Positions 27,664 through 38,107 of a stretch of 60,199 bases of DNA are shown one piece after another. The notes under the pieces are model-generated. The model saw nothing but the letters and a program-made list of their open reading frames with translations. It made no database searches and was not told the origin of the DNA. Origin of the DNA: Buttiauxella noackiae ATCC 51607. Lineage in GTDB: Bacteria; Pseudomonadota; Gammaproteobacteria; Enterobacterales; Enterobacteriaceae. A program made the translations under genes and the position numbers. Within the stretch, counting starts at the first letter, position 1; every line of letters begins with the position of its first letter. The stretch spans positions 1 to 60,199 of the forward strand of contig NZ_LXEO01000027.1 of the NCBI RefSeq assembly GCF_001654865.1. Direction: 5' to 3'.

Positions 27664-28359
27664 TTATGCCTGCGGGGTATCCGTCAGATTCGTAATACTC
27701 ACACCCTGCGGTGTCGATGTTTGGGTTTCTGTCTGCGACGGAGTTGTTGGGGTCAGTTCGGTGACTTTCGGCGTCTGAGTTTCCTGCGTTGTTGCTTGCG
27801 TGTCAGGTGTGACAACTGGCGTTTCTTGAGCTGCTGCAGGTGTTACTGTTGGCATTGCTTGAGCCGCCACTGGTTCGGCAGCATGGGTTTGCTCGGCCGT
27901 AGCTGGTTCTTCAATTTGCTGCTCAATAACCGGAACAGATTCTACCGGAATCGTTTCTGACTTCGGTTTCGGAACCGGAGTTGACGCACGGACGATAAAT
28001 GTCGGTTTGCTATTCGCAATAGAATACGTCACATGGCTGATAACATCGCTTGATGTCGACACTTCGACAGGCGATATGGTTACGCGACCAATCAACGTAC
28101 GGGCATAGCCGCCGACTTTATGTTTGCCCTCTGGCAACTGAAGCTCAAGACTCTCACCAGTCCCCAGCGCACCGGCATCTTTGTCGTCAACGGTCACATA
28201 GATTTGGGTGCCATCGTCGGTTTTCGTCGGGATATGGGTCACGGTCACCCGCGAGGAGCCAAAATCGAAAGCCGGTGCCTGCTCGGCGGTATTTGATTTT
28301 GCGCATCCCGTCAGGGCAAAAACGGCTGCCAGGGTAGTCAGGGTGAAACGATAACTCAT
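27664..28359 (-). CDS. Putative lipoprotein, function unknown
   Basis: A 231-residue protein that I do not recognise. Residues 1-19 form a lipoprotein signal with lipobox LTGC and lipidation at Cys19. Position +2 is Ala, so sorting to the outer membrane is likely. Residues about 30-120 look like one beta-rich domain, with the stretch LPEGKHKVGGYA recalling PEGA-type surface domains. Residues about 125-231 are a low-complexity tail rich in Pro, Thr, Glu, Gln and Val, probably disordered and reaching through the periplasm. It is convergent with gltA and not coupled to nei. E. coli K-12 has abrB and fimbrial genes in this interval instead. Confidence 0.75.
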   Translation of the reverse strand: MSYRFTLTTLAAVFALTGCAKSNTAEQAPAFDFGSSRVTVTHIPTKTDDGTQIYVTVDDKDAGALGTGESLELQLPEGKHKVGGYARTLIGRVTISPVEVSTSSDVISHVTYSIANSKPTFIVRASTPVPKPKSETIPVESVPVIEQQIEEPATAEQTHAAEPVAAQAMPTVTPAAAQETPVVTPDTQATTQETQTPKVTELTPTTPSQTETQTSTPQGVSITNLTDTPQA

Positions 28360-28462
28360 AGTACGGCGTCTTCCTTTAAGGGATTTTTAAGGGATTTTTG
28401 TGATCTGGGTGGCAATATACCCGATCTCCGCCCTGTGAGATAATCGGTATCTTCCGGATAAT

Positions 28463-29254
28463 TTAATGCTGACAGCCAGGACACCAGTAAAAAGGCCGCG
28501 ATGAGAGCATGGTTTTTTCAATGGTGCTGCCACAGCGCTCGCATTTCTCCCCTGCACGATGAAACACCCTGAAGCTAAAAATCGCCCCATGATGTCTGTT
28601 TTCATCCACATGACCACGCGTGTTGTATGACAAACGCGGAATATCCAGCAGCGCGTGAGACAGTTTATCGAGCTGATCAGACGTTAAATCCCGGGCTTTG
28701 CGGTGCCCCAGCAATCCAACAACCCAAAGAATTTCTACCCGCAGATAGTTTCCAACCCCTGCAAGAAACGCCTGGTCAAGCAATAATCCGCTGAATTGAC
28801 GATTACGAAATCGCGCAGATAATAAACGTTCTTTGACTTGTGGAGCTGTCAGCGTCATATCCAATACATCTGGTCCCACTCGTTTTAAAAATGGATGTTC
28901 CGCCAATTGTTCCTGGTCGAGTATGTCGATGTCCGAAGCGCTGTAGAGCAAAATAGTCTTATCGGCAGTTTGTAACTTTACGCGCAACACACGCGTGGTT
29001 TGTGGGATCTCACCGCTATCAATCACACGCCAGACACCATAAAGCTGGTTATGGCTATACAGGATTTTGCCGTTGGAAAAGTGCGTCAGCAACGCTTTGC
29101 CTCGAGTTTCTATTCGTTCGACTTTTTCGCCAATCAGCATGGATTCAAACGGTTTCAACTCAGGAAATGCAAACCAGACTTCGGTTAGCGCTTTATTTAA
29201 AACGGCAGCTTCAAGTTTATCCGCCGCTCGCCTTATTTCTGGACCTTCTGGCAT
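28463..29254 (-). CDS. nei: Endonuclease VIII (DNA glycosylase Nei)
   Basis: Bifunctional glycosylase and AP lyase that removes oxidised pyrimidines in base excision repair. The 263-residue protein has the E. coli length. It has the catalytic N-terminus PEGPEI (Pro2 and Glu3 counting Met), Lys53 in TRGKALL, the helix-two-turn-helix region, and a C-terminal zinc finger ([10 protein letters not shown]...FYWCPGC). It begins only 17 bp after pxpC, where pxpA would be expected, so it is probably now cotranscribed with pxpBC. Confidence 0.97.
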   Translation of the reverse strand: MPEGPEIRRAADKLEAAVLNKALTEVWFAFPELKPFESMLIGEKVERIETRGKALLTHFSNGKILYSHNQLYGVWRVIDSGEIPQTTRVLRVKLQTADKTILLYSASDIDILDQEQLAEHPFLKRVGPDVLDMTLTAPQVKERLLSARFRNRQFSGLLLDQAFLAGVGNYLRVEILWVVGLLGHRKARDLTSDQLDKLSHALLDIPRLSYNTRGHVDENRHHGAIFSFRVFHRAGEKCERCGSTIEKTMLSSRPFYWCPGCQH

Positions 29255-29271
29255 CTCTTTGCCCTTGAAAA

Positions 29272-30204
29272 TTAGTCTTCGTTATTCAGCCGCCAGGCCA
29301 GTTGCTCAAGATAGATTTGCTGCTCACGACGCGCTTTCAGCGCCTCTTCCAGCGTGCATTGCACGAAATGAACCGGCTCTCCTAAGCGCAATTGCGCAAG
29401 GTTAAACATATCAGCTTCGATCACACAGGCAATCCTTGGATAACCACCGGTCGTCTGCGCATCGTTCATAAGCACAATAGGCTGCCCATTATGCGGCACC
29501 TGTACTACTCCCGGCAGCAAACCATGCGACAACAACTCGCGATCGGTAGTGCGCTCAAGCCGTTGTCCCTGCATGCGATAACCCATACGGTTACTTTGTG
29601 GGCTTAGCTGCCACGGCAAACGCCAGAATGCATCTTGCGAGGTGTGAGTAAACTCCTGATATTCCGGGCCCGCCAGCGCACGAATACGATTCCCCCACAA
29701 GAGCTGCTTTACGCCGCGTGACTCCCGGAACCGTCGGGTTGACGGTAATAGTGGAATTTCATCGCCATCTTTGAGTAAACGCCCTTCGATACCGCCAATT
29801 TTCGCTTTGAGATCGGTACTATAAGAGCCCAGTATTTCTGGAACATCCAGCCCACCTGCGACAGCAAGATAGCTACGCATACCTCGCTCAGGCGCTTTGA
29901 GCCTTAATTGCTGCCCTGCTTTCACTGGCAGCCGCCAGCCAGTCCAGACCGCATGGCCATCCAGTTCCGCGTGGCTTCCTGCGCCTGTTAACGCAAACCA
30001 GCCATCCCTGGTGAATTCAACAACACAATGACCGAGCGTGATTTCCAGCGCAGCACTATCTGGGGCATTCCCCACCAGCAAATTCGCAATTTTTAATGCT
30101 GGGGTGTCAAGAGCACCACAGCGGCTAACGCCCAATTGCCGATAACCAAAACGCCCTGCATCTTGTATCGACATATGCATTCCAGCACGGATTATTTTCA
30201 GCAT
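29272..30204 (-). CDS. pxpC: 5-oxoprolinase subunit C
   Basis: One of the subunits of the ATP-dependent prokaryotic 5-oxoprolinase (PxpABC), which opens 5-oxoproline to glutamate. The 310-residue protein (formerly YbgK) has the E. coli length and the biotin-dependent-carboxyltransferase-like domain, with [13 protein letters not shown] at the N-terminus and [20 protein letters not shown] near the C-terminus (20-residue block). It overlaps pxpB by 7 nt. The PxpA subunit gene that normally follows is missing. Confidence 0.95.
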   Translation of the reverse strand: MLKIIRAGMHMSIQDAGRFGYRQLGVSRCGALDTPALKIANLLVGNAPDSAALEITLGHCVVEFTRDGWFALTGAGSHAELDGHAVWTGWRLPVKAGQQLRLKAPERGMRSYLAVAGGLDVPEILGSYSTDLKAKIGGIEGRLLKDGDEIPLLPSTRRFRESRGVKQLLWGNRIRALAGPEYQEFTHTSQDAFWRLPWQLSPQSNRMGYRMQGQRLERTTDRELLSHGLLPGVVQVPHNGQPIVLMNDAQTTGGYPRIACVIEADMFNLAQLRLGEPVHFVQCTLEEALKARREQQIYLEQLAWRLNNED

Positions 30205-30854
30205 ACGCCCTCCTTTTGAGGCACGAAGCGGACTGTATCTCCTGGCACCAATAATGTGGGCACGTCATCAGCAGGATTAAATAATCTCAACGACGTCTGG
30301 CCGATAAGCTGCCAACCACCGGGCGTTGCTAGCGGATAAATACCCGTCTGGCTGCCACCAATACCTAATGAGCCTGCAGGAACCATCAGACGTGGCTCAG
30401 CACGACGTGGGGTGGAAAGAGTGGGAGCAAGGCCTGCAAGATAGGCAAACCCCGGTTGAAAACCGAGAAAATAGACAATGTAATCAACGGATGAATGCAG
30501 CTCCACAACCTGGCGTGCCGATAAGCCGCAATGCCCTGCGACTTCGTCTAAATCAGGGCCAAAACTGCCACCATAAATTACCGGAATATCAATGCGGCGG
30601 GATTCAACCACCATTGCCTCGCTCTCCTCCCACCAGCGCTGGAGCCGCTCAATACCATCCAGCGCCAGGCTTTGCGGTTCACGGAGCACCACAGTGATAT
30701 TGTTCATTCCCGGAATCACTTCTGAAACAGCGGGAGATTCCAGTAGACGCTGGGTTAACCCCCAGATTCGTTGCTGGCTTTCCAGTGATAAAGGTGGTTC
30801 CAATTCAAGAACTACTGCACTTTCGCCTAACAGATAACACCGCGCTCTTTGCAC
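30198..30854 (-). CDS. pxpB: 5-oxoprolinase subunit B
   Basis: Partner of PxpC in the 5-oxoprolinase (formerly YbgJ, kinase-inhibitor/allophanate hydrolase domain family). The 218-residue protein has the E. coli length and the motifs [14 protein letters not shown] and [17 protein letters not shown]. The start is GTG at 30854, with GAGGAG about 5 nt upstream, as in E. coli. It follows ybgI by 20 bp and overlaps pxpC, so phr-ybgI-pxpB-pxpC-nei looks like one transcription unit. Confidence 0.95.
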   Translation of the reverse strand: MQRARCYLLGESAVVLELEPPLSLESQQRIWGLTQRLLESPAVSEVIPGMNNITVVLREPQSLALDGIERLQRWWEESEAMVVESRRIDIPVIYGGSFGPDLDEVAGHCGLSARQVVELHSSVDYIVYFLGFQPGFAYLAGLAPTLSTPRRAEPRLMVPAGSLGIGGSQTGIYPLATPGGWQLIGQTSLRLFNPADDVPTLLVPGDTVRFVPQKEGVC

Positions 30855-30874
30855 TTTTGCTCCTCGGTCTGACG

Positions 30875-31618
30875 TTATGCCGGGTTCGGAATATCGATAA
30901 AGGTCACTTCCAAATCTGTCTCGCTATTGAGCCAGTCACTCAATGCCTGAATACCGCCACGTTCCGTAGCGTGATGCCCGGCTGCATAGAAATGTAGACC
31001 TTGTTCACGTGCAGAATGAATCGTCTGCTCTGAAACTTCACCGGTAATAAACGCATCAACGCCAAAACGTGCCGCGCTATCAATGAAACTTTGCCCACCG
31101 CCAGTACACCAGGCGACACGGCGAATTTGTTCAGGACCAGTATCACCGCTCCACAGCGGTGTACGACCAAGACGCATCTCAATCCACGAAGCCAGCTCTA
31201 CGCCCGAAAGCGGAGTTGGAAACTCCCCCCATGGCACCAGGGGTTCAATCTCACCTTTGGTTTCAATCCCTAGCAACGCGCCTAATTGAGCGTTATTGCC
31301 GAGCTGCGGATGCGCATCAAGCGGCAAATGCCAGCCGTATAAATTGATGTCATTGCTGAGCAGCGCTTTCAGGCGGTTGCGTTTCATACCACGAATCACC
31401 GGAGACTCACCTTTCCAGAAGTAGCCATGGTGAACAATCACCGCATCGGCCTGTTGGCGCACTGCTTCGTCAATCAGCGCCTGGCTTGCGGTCACACCGG
31501 TAACGATTTTGCGGACTTCTTCGCGCCCTTCGACCTGCAAGCCATTAGGCGCATAATCACTGATAGCAGCGCTGTTGAGTTTTTCGTTAATAAGGCGTTC
31601 CAGTTCGCTATTTTTCAT
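30875..31618 (-). CDS. ybgI: NIF3-family dinuclear-metal protein YbgI
   Basis: Conserved toroidal hexameric protein with a two-metal site per subunit; annotated as GTP cyclohydrolase 1 type 2 homologue, but its physiological role is unsettled. The 247-residue protein has the E. coli length and shows the metal-binding HHGYFWKGE near the N-terminus and [15 protein letters not shown] near the C-terminus. The ATG at 31618 lies 11 nt inside the end of phr. A preceding ATG at 31621 is equally open, and the longer frame to 31693 is not supported. In E. coli dtpD separates phr from this gene; here it is absent. Confidence 0.94.
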   Translation of the reverse strand: MKNSELERLINEKLNSAAISDYAPNGLQVEGREEVRKIVTGVTASQALIDEAVRQQADAVIVHHGYFWKGESPVIRGMKRNRLKALLSNDINLYGWHLPLDAHPQLGNNAQLGALLGIETKGEIEPLVPWGEFPTPLSGVELASWIEMRLGRTPLWSGDTGPEQIRRVAWCTGGGQSFIDSAARFGVDAFITGEVSEQTIHSAREQGLHFYAAGHHATERGGIQALSDWLNSETDLEVTFIDIPNPA

Positions 31619-33047
31619 CATCTTTCTCTTGAGGTTTACGGGCCGCCTCATAAGCGGCAAGTGTCGCGATACGTGCTTGTTTATGGTCAACAATGGGGCG
31701 CGGATAGTCCAGCGTCAGGGGCTGTTTATCAGCCCAAATCCAGGGGGTATGAATATATTTTTCAGGTACAGAGCTGAGTTCAGGCAACCACTGGCGTATA
31801 AACTCACCTTTTACATCAAACCGCTCCCCCTGAGTCGTTGGGTTGAAGATACGAAAATAAGGCGCGGCATCGGTGCCGGTCGAGGCCGCCCATTGCCAGC
31901 CACCATTGTTTGCGGCCAGGTCGCCGTCTATCAGTTGTGACATAAAGTAGCGTTCACCGCACCGCCAGTCGATGAGTAAGTCTTTAACCAAAAAACTTGC
32001 CACTACCATACGTAGACGGTTATGCATCCATCCCGTGGTGTTCAACTGCCGCATTGCCGCATCGACAATGGGGAAACCTGTGCGGCCTTGTTGCCAGGCC
32101 ATAAGCTGTGTTTCATCTTGCCGCCAGACAACGTTATCTGTCCATGGGATAAACGGCTGATGGCGGCAAAGTTTCGGCCATGCGACCAGCAAATGGCGGT
32201 AAAACTCACGCCAGATAAGCTCATTTAACCAGACCGAACCTGTACCTCCATCCAGAGACTGAGGATGATTTCTCAGCAAGCGGTGCAAACATTGGCGTGG
32301 CGAAAGTACGCCAATAGCCAGATATGCCGATAGACGACTGGTCCCGTCGATTGAGGGGAGATTACGCTGCTCTGCGTAATCAACCACCGGCTGGCCGCAG
32401 AACTGGCGTAGTTGGTGAATAGCCTGCTGTTCGCCAACCGGGAAAAGGTTTACGTCTACGGGCTGGAGCGGATAATCAAACGCCGTCAGTTTGTCAGGTT
32501 CAGTCAACATGCCTTCGCGAGCTTTCGGCGCCGATACACATTCCGGCAACCCTTCATGCAGCCGCTTGATGAACGCTTTACTAAATGGCGTAAAGACTTT
32601 GTACATCTCGTTATTACCGGTGGTAATGCTTCCCGGCGGCAGTAAAACGCTATCATCAAAGCCCTGGCAAACCACTTCGCGGCCCAGCATCTTTTCTACA
32701 GCCGCATCACGTCGCCGCTCATTGAGCTCATATTGATAGTTGTAAAACAAGGCGTCGACTTTCCGCGCTTCACAGAAGTTTTTCAGATATTCGACTGACT
32801 CATCAAAGCCATCCACCTGGTGAATAGACAGTTCGATGCCACGCTCAGCAAGAGAGGTATGCAAGCACTGCAAATGCTGCCATATGAATTCAGCCTGCCG
32901 TGGCGACATTTCATGTTGCAGCCATTGACGCGGAGTTGCGATAAAGATGGCTATCACATGTGCATGAGGGTCACGGCACGCCGCAGCCAGCGCCAGATTG
33001 TCATTCACCCGTAAATCATTACGAAACCAGACCAGATGCGTGGCCAT
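31608..33047 (-). CDS. phr: Deoxyribodipyrimidine photolyase
   Basis: Light-driven repair of cyclobutane pyrimidine dimers. The 479-residue protein has the N-terminal antenna domain (THLVWFRNDLRVNDN) and the C-terminal FAD domain with the signature region TGWMHNRLRMVVASFLVKDL (20-residue block) and LANNGGWQWAASTGTDAAPY. It is about seven residues longer than the E. coli enzyme, with a charged tail. The gene is the last of the region related to E. coli 16-17 min; the next gene is nuoN. Confidence 0.97.
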   Translation of the reverse strand: MATHLVWFRNDLRVNDNLALAAACRDPHAHVIAIFIATPRQWLQHEMSPRQAEFIWQHLQCLHTSLAERGIELSIHQVDGFDESVEYLKNFCEARKVDALFYNYQYELNERRRDAAVEKMLGREVVCQGFDDSVLLPPGSITTGNNEMYKVFTPFSKAFIKRLHEGLPECVSAPKAREGMLTEPDKLTAFDYPLQPVDVNLFPVGEQQAIHQLRQFCGQPVVDYAEQRNLPSIDGTSRLSAYLAIGVLSPRQCLHRLLRNHPQSLDGGTGSVWLNELIWREFYRHLLVAWPKLCRHQPFIPWTDNVVWRQDETQLMAWQQGRTGFPIVDAAMRQLNTTGWMHNRLRMVVASFLVKDLLIDWRCGERYFMSQLIDGDLAANNGGWQWAASTGTDAAPYFRIFNPTTQGERFDVKGEFIRQWLPELSSVPEKYIHTPWIWADKQPLTLDYPRPIVDHKQARIATLAAYEAARKPQEKDDEK

Positions 33048-33122
33048 ACAACTCCATGTTTAATTAACAGAATACAATTATTGATGCGGCATTTAACTAA
33101 GTGTAGCAAAGCCGTAAATCAA

Positions 33123-33148
33123 AAAGGCTACCCGATTGGGTAGCCTTT
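33123..33148 (-). terminator. Terminator of the nuo operon
   Basis: A perfect 8-bp stem GGCTACCC/GGGTAGCC with a 4-nt loop is flanked by A and T runs. On the minus strand it ends in CCTTTTTGATT, 45 bp past nuoN. It is also close to the phr start. Confidence 0.88.
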
Positions 33149-33154
33149 ACGTAA

Positions 33155-33181
33155 GTCGGGTTAGTCGGGAAGCAACCCGAC
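33155..33181. repeat. Second hairpin downstream of nuoN
   Basis: GTCGGGTT and AACCCGAC, 8-bp perfect arms around an 11-nt loop, between the nuoN stop and the terminator. No T run. It may protect the nuo mRNA 3' end. Confidence 0.6.
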
Positions 33182-33192
33182 AAATCTGACTA

Positions 33193-34650
33193 TTACATCA
33201 TTGGTGTTGCCAGACGCACCAGCGTGATAAGCGGTTGCGGGTAAACACCCAGCAACAACACCAGCACGGCAGAGATCAGAACCACTACACCGCCAGCGGT
33301 GAATGCCCAGTTGGTTGGTGCATCACGGCCCGGCTGTTGCGGTGCGTTCAGGTACAAACTCACCGTCACACGCAGGTAGTAGTACAAACCAATAGCACTA
33401 CCCAGCACCACAGCACCGGTCAGCCACCACAGGTGAGACTGCACACCAACGGCAATGATATAGAACTTACCGATGAAGCCCAGCGTCATTGGGATACCCG
33501 CAAGTGAGAGCATCATCACGGTCATGACCGCTGACAAAATCGGCTTGTGCCAGAACAGACCACGGTAGGAGTACAGCGAGTCTGCATCCGGGCCACGGTA
33601 CGGGCTGGACATCAGGCTAACCACGCCGAACGCGCCGAGGCTGCTGAACAGATAACCTGCCAGATAAACACCTACCGCTTCCATCGACATGTTTCCGCTT
33701 TGCAGCGCAATCAATGCCACCAGCAAGTAACCGAGGTGTGAGATAGACGAGTAACCAAGCAGACGCTTGATGTTGGTCTGGCTCAATGCCATCAGGTTAC
33801 CGAAGATGATGGAGATAAAGGCGATAATCCCCAGTACCACACGAACTGCTTCGCTATCGCCAACTGGCGCGTAGAGGAACAGACGCATTACCACACCAAA
33901 GATAGCGATTTTGCTGGCGGTTGCCAGGAAAGTGGAAACCGGAGCCGGAGCACCCTGGTAAACATCTGGTGTCCACAAATGGAATGGAACCAGTGACAGT
34001 TTAAAGCCAAGGCCAACAATCATCAGACCCAGACCCGCAAGCAGCAGAGGCTCGTGCAGCATGTTGTCTGCCAGGCTCTTACCGAGGCTCACAAACGACA
34101 GGTCGCCTGATTCTGCATACACCAGCGCCATACCGAACAGCAGGAACGAAGAGGCTGCCGCAGACAAGATGGTGTATTTGATACTCGCTTCAAGCGACCG
34201 TTTCTGGCGGAAGGCATAACCAATCAAGCCAAACAGCGGCAGGGAAATCAGTTCGATACCGAGGAACAATGCCGCCAGATGGTTTGCGTTTGCCAGCAGA
34301 ATCCCACCCAGGGCTGCAATCAGCACCAGCAGGTAAAACTCTTCGCGGTTGTCGGTATAACCCTGAAGCCACGGATAAGCAAACGTACAAGTCGCAAGGC
34401 TCGCCAACAGAACCAGTCCAGTGTAGAGCATCGCATAGCCATCAACGCGCATCAGCGGCGTGACATCCATCGCGCCCGCCTGGCCCACAAACCAGAGCGA
34501 AACCAGTGCGGCGTTAAGGCCGACAACAGCCAGTGTTGCATTGACAAAATGGTCGCGTCGCCACGCTATGGAGAGCATCACAACCACCACCGTCAATCCG
34601 ACGACGAGCAGCGGTAGCAGCGCGATCAATTGTTGAGGAGTTATAGTCAT
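33193..34650 (-). CDS. nuoN: NADH-quinone oxidoreductase subunit N
   Basis: Antiporter-like membrane subunit of complex I that takes part in proton translocation. The 485-residue protein has the E. coli length and about 14 transmembrane helices. The core block [15 protein letters not shown] and the conserved [18 protein letters not shown] region of the Mrp-type antiporter family are visible. It is the last gene of the operon, 6 bp after nuoM. Confidence 0.98.
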   Translation of the reverse strand: MTITPQQLIALLPLLVVGLTVVVVMLSIAWRRDHFVNATLAVVGLNAALVSLWFVGQAGAMDVTPLMRVDGYAMLYTGLVLLASLATCTFAYPWLQGYTDNREEFYLLVLIAALGGILLANANHLAALFLGIELISLPLFGLIGYAFRQKRSLEASIKYTILSAAASSFLLFGMALVYAESGDLSFVSLGKSLADNMLHEPLLLAGLGLMIVGLGFKLSLVPFHLWTPDVYQGAPAPVSTFLATASKIAIFGVVMRLFLYAPVGDSEAVRVVLGIIAFISIIFGNLMALSQTNIKRLLGYSSISHLGYLLVALIALQSGNMSMEAVGVYLAGYLFSSLGAFGVVSLMSSPYRGPDADSLYSYRGLFWHKPILSAVMTVMMLSLAGIPMTLGFIGKFYIIAVGVQSHLWWLTGAVVLGSAIGLYYYLRVTVSLYLNAPQQPGRDAPTNWAFTAGGVVVLISAVLVLLLGVYPQPLITLVRLATPMM

Positions 34651-34656
34651 GGCGAA

Positions 34657-36186
34657 TTACGGCCTTGTAGTTGGAATTGAACTGGTAAACCACTGCTGAA
34701 TATTGCTCATCGCGGCATGCGAAGTATCCAGAATTGGCTGCGGGTAGAAGCCCAGCAGGACTAACAACACCACCAGCAACAGGATGATAAAGAACTCACG
34801 CAGCGACATACCTGCCAGTTGTTTATCACTGATTTCGCTTTTAGCTTTACCGAAGTAAGCACGATGAATCATCGCCAGAGAATAAACTGAGGCAAAGACC
34901 AGACCGAAGGTCGAGATAATGGTAATCATTGGCACGACATGGTAGCTGCCGAACAGAATCATGAATTCGCCAACGAAGTTACCGGTGCCCGGCATACCCA
35001 GCGTTGCCACTGCAAAGAATAACGACAGACCTGGCAGCCATTTAATTTTGTTCCACAGGCCGCCCATCAGACGCATATCACGCGTGTGCAAACGCTCGTA
35101 AATCTGACCACAGATGATGAACATACCAGCCGCAGAAAGACCGTGAGCAATCATCTGAATCACCGCACCCTGATAAGCCAGTTGGCTGCCGGTATAAATG
35201 GCAATCAATACAAAGCCCATGTGGGAAACGGAAGTGTAAGCAATCAGACGTTTGATATCAGTTTGTGCGAAGGCCATCCACGCACCGTAGAAGATGCCGA
35301 TAACACCCAGCCACATGGCAATCGGTGCAAATTCAGCGGACGCTTCCGGGAACAGTGGCAGTGCAAAACGCAACAGACCGTAGGCTGCGGTTTTCAGCAA
35401 GATACCTGCGAGGTCAACAGAACCTGCCGTTGGTGCCTGGGAATGTGCATCTGGCAACCAGCCATGCAATGGAACAACTGGCATTTTCACTGCAAACGCA
35501 ATGAAGAAGCCCAGCATCAACAGCCACTGAACACCATGGGACATTTCGGTATGCAGTAGTTGTTCGTAGTTAAACGTCCACACACCGGTTGAATTGTAGT
35601 GCACGAACACCAGACCAAGAATTGCAATCAACATCACCAGGCCGCTTGCCTGCGTATAGATGAAGAACTTGGTTGCGGCGGTAATACGTGTCTTCCCGTC
35701 GGAGGCTTTGTGGCCCCACAGTGCTATCAGGAAGTACATCGGCACCAGCATCATTTCCCAGAAGAAGAAGAACAGGAACATATCGATGGCAAGGAACACG
35801 CCGATAACGCCACCGAGGATCCACATCAGGTTGAGGTGGAAAAAGCCCTGATATTTTTCGATTTCATTCCATGAGCACAGTACAGCCAGCACGCCGAGCA
35901 GACCGGTGAGCACCACCATCAGTAAAGATAAACCGTCCAGCGCAAGGTGGATGGTTATCCCAAAGCGTGGGATCCACGGGAGGATAAATTCAGACTGCCA
36001 CTGCGGCAAACCAGCGGATTGCGTCAGTGAATAGCCACCGGCTAACCACAGTTGCAGCGAGAGAGCCAGTGTCAGTCCCATCGTTACCAGCGCAATCCAA
36101 CGTGGCACTTTTACGCCGAAGCGCTCTGTTTGCCAGCAGAAGAAGCCGCCAATAAAGGGGATTAGTATCAGCCAGGGTAATAGCAT
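34657..36186 (-). CDS. nuoM: NADH-quinone oxidoreductase subunit M
   Basis: Second antiporter-like proton-pumping subunit of complex I. The 509-residue protein has the E. coli length and about 14 membrane helices, with the conserved Glu in FFFFWEMMLVPMYFL, Lys in FAVKMPVVPLHGWLPDAHS, and TDIKRLIAYTSVSHMGFVL. It follows nuoL by 79 bp, a longer gap than most in this operon, occupied by a strong hairpin. Confidence 0.98.
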   Translation of the reverse strand: MLLPWLILIPFIGGFFCWQTERFGVKVPRWIALVTMGLTLALSLQLWLAGGYSLTQSAGLPQWQSEFILPWIPRFGITIHLALDGLSLLMVVLTGLLGVLAVLCSWNEIEKYQGFFHLNLMWILGGVIGVFLAIDMFLFFFFWEMMLVPMYFLIALWGHKASDGKTRITAATKFFIYTQASGLVMLIAILGLVFVHYNSTGVWTFNYEQLLHTEMSHGVQWLLMLGFFIAFAVKMPVVPLHGWLPDAHSQAPTAGSVDLAGILLKTAAYGLLRFALPLFPEASAEFAPIAMWLGVIGIFYGAWMAFAQTDIKRLIAYTSVSHMGFVLIAIYTGSQLAYQGAVIQMIAHGLSAAGMFIICGQIYERLHTRDMRLMGGLWNKIKWLPGLSLFFAVATLGMPGTGNFVGEFMILFGSYHVVPMITIISTFGLVFASVYSLAMIHRAYFGKAKSEISDKQLAGMSLREFFIILLLVVLLVLLGFYPQPILDTSHAAMSNIQQWFTSSIPTTRP

Positions 36187-36229
36187 GGCATTTGTGTCCC
36201 TAAGTCAAAATAAACCAAAACATCACTCA

Positions 36230-36260
36230 CATTCCCTCCCCTTAGCGAGAGGAGGGAATG
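36230..36260. repeat. Intra-operon hairpin between nuoL and nuoM
   Basis: CATTCCCTCC (36230-36239) and GGAGGGAATG (36251-36260) pair perfectly. A further CT/AG pair lies inside after one mismatch. It starts 5 bp past the nuoL stop and lacks a T run on the minus strand, so an RNA-processing or stability role is likely. Confidence 0.75.
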
Positions 36261-36265
36261 TTGAA

Positions 36266-38107
36266 TTAGCGCAATACCAGCAGCAAGCCTACAACCACGA
36301 CCGCACCGATACTCATTGATGCCACATACCAGCGCAGATAACCGTTCTCGCTCACCAACAGGCCGCGACCTGCAAAGCGTGAAAGAACTGCCGGAATGTT
36401 CATCAGTGAATTCAACGGATCGCTCTTGATAAGCCAGGCGATACCCAGGAATGGCTTAACGAACACTTTGTCATAAAGCCAATCGAAGCCCCAGGCATGG
36501 AACCACCAGGTACCGAAGAAGCGGCCCGGTGCGCTATTGGCAATCGCCGTTACCAGGGTACGTTTGCCCAGCCACAGCCATGCTGCAATCAGGATACCGG
36601 CGATGGCGACAACGCCTGAAGTTATCTCAAGTGCAAGCACGCTACTGTGCGCAAGTTCTGTCGTCGCTGGCAGAACGCCTGCAAGCGGCGGAACAATCAT
36701 TGCGCCAACGAAAGTGGACAGCACCAGCAGCACAATCAGCGGCAGGTTATGAGTAATGCCTTTCAGCGCATGAGCGTGAATCTGCTCTTTACCGTGGAAG
36801 ACGATGAAGATCATACGGAAGGTATACAGTGAGGTCATAAACGCACCGACCAGACCTGCAACCATCAGGTTCACATGACCATTCGCCATCGCCCCGGCCA
36901 GAATCTCATCCTTACTGAAGAAGCCCGCAGTAATGAGTGGCAGCGCAGACAATGCAGCACCGCCGACCAGGAAGCAGATATACACCAGCGGAATGGACTT
37001 ACGCAGGCCACCCATTTTGAAGATGTTTTGTTCGTGGTGGCAGGCAAGAATCACCGAACCGGATGACAGGAACAGCAACGCTTTAAAGAACGCGTGCGTC
37101 ATCAGGTGGAAAATCGCCGCATCCCACGCTTGTACGCCCAGCGCAAGGAACATGTAGCCGATCTGGCTCATGGTCGAGTACGCCAGCACACGTTTGATAT
37201 CGGTTTGCACAAGTGCCGCAAAGCCTGCCATCACCAGCGTCACCGCACCGACTATGCCGACTAAATGCAGCACTTCAGGCGTCAGCAGGAACAGGCCATG
37301 AGTACGCGCAATCAGGTAGACACCTGCGGTAACCATGGTCGCTGCGTGGATCAGCGCTGAAACTGGCGTTGGGCCAGCCATCGCATCTGCAAGCCAGGTC
37401 TGCAATGGCAACTGAGCAGATTTACCTACCGCGCCGCCTAACAGCATCAGAGTTGCCCACATCAGCATCTGGTTACCGGCCGCAAAGTGCTGCGGAGCCA
37501 GTTCAACCATTTCGCGGAAGTTCAGCGTGCCCAGTTCGTTGTAAAGAATGAACAGTGCGAAAGCGAGGAACACATCGCCCACGCGGGTCACGACAAACGC
37601 TTTCATCGCTGCAGCGCCGTTCTTCGGATCGGTATAGTAGAAACCAATCAGCAGGTATGAGCACAGACCCACGCCTTCCCAGCCGAGGTACATCAGCAGC
37701 AGGTTATCGCCAAGCACCAGAACAACCATGCTTGCGATAAACAAGTTGGTGTAAGCGAAGAAACGGGAATAGCCCTCTTCTCCACGCATATACCAGGATG
37801 CGTACATGTGGATCAGGAAGCCAACACCCGTTACCACAGAAAGCATTGTCAGCGATAAACCATCGAGGATCAGATTAAAGCCGATGTTGAAATCACCAAC
37901 TGACATCCAGGTCCAGAGCGGCTGGCTAAAAGCTTCTCTTCCGTTGTTAAAGAAATCAACTCCGGCAATCGCGGTGACTAACGCCGCCAGCCCCACCGAG
38001 CCAACGCCAACCGTTGCAGAAAGGTTTTCTGACCAACGACCGCGAGAGAACGCCAATAATAAAAAGCCAATAAAAGGCAAAAGAATGGTTAACCAGAGAA
38101 GGTTCAT
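36266..38107 (-). CDS. nuoL: NADH-quinone oxidoreductase subunit L
   Basis: Distal antiporter-like subunit of complex I with the long lateral helix near the C-terminus that lies along the membrane arm. The 613-residue protein has the E. coli length. It contains [37 protein letters not shown] (20-residue block) and [18 protein letters not shown]. Its ATG overlaps the nuoK stop by 4 nt. Confidence 0.98.
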   Translation of the reverse strand: MNLLWLTILLPFIGFLLLAFSRGRWSENLSATVGVGSVGLAALVTAIAGVDFFNNGREAFSQPLWTWMSVGDFNIGFNLILDGLSLTMLSVVTGVGFLIHMYASWYMRGEEGYSRFFAYTNLFIASMVVLVLGDNLLLMYLGWEGVGLCSYLLIGFYYTDPKNGAAAMKAFVVTRVGDVFLAFALFILYNELGTLNFREMVELAPQHFAAGNQMLMWATLMLLGGAVGKSAQLPLQTWLADAMAGPTPVSALIHAATMVTAGVYLIARTHGLFLLTPEVLHLVGIVGAVTLVMAGFAALVQTDIKRVLAYSTMSQIGYMFLALGVQAWDAAIFHLMTHAFFKALLFLSSGSVILACHHEQNIFKMGGLRKSIPLVYICFLVGGAALSALPLITAGFFSKDEILAGAMANGHVNLMVAGLVGAFMTSLYTFRMIFIVFHGKEQIHAHALKGITHNLPLIVLLVLSTFVGAMIVPPLAGVLPATTELAHSSVLALEITSGVVAIAGILIAAWLWLGKRTLVTAIANSAPGRFFGTWWFHAWGFDWLYDKVFVKPFLGIAWLIKSDPLNSLMNIPAVLSRFAGRGLLVSENGYLRWYVASMSIGAVVVVGLLLVLR

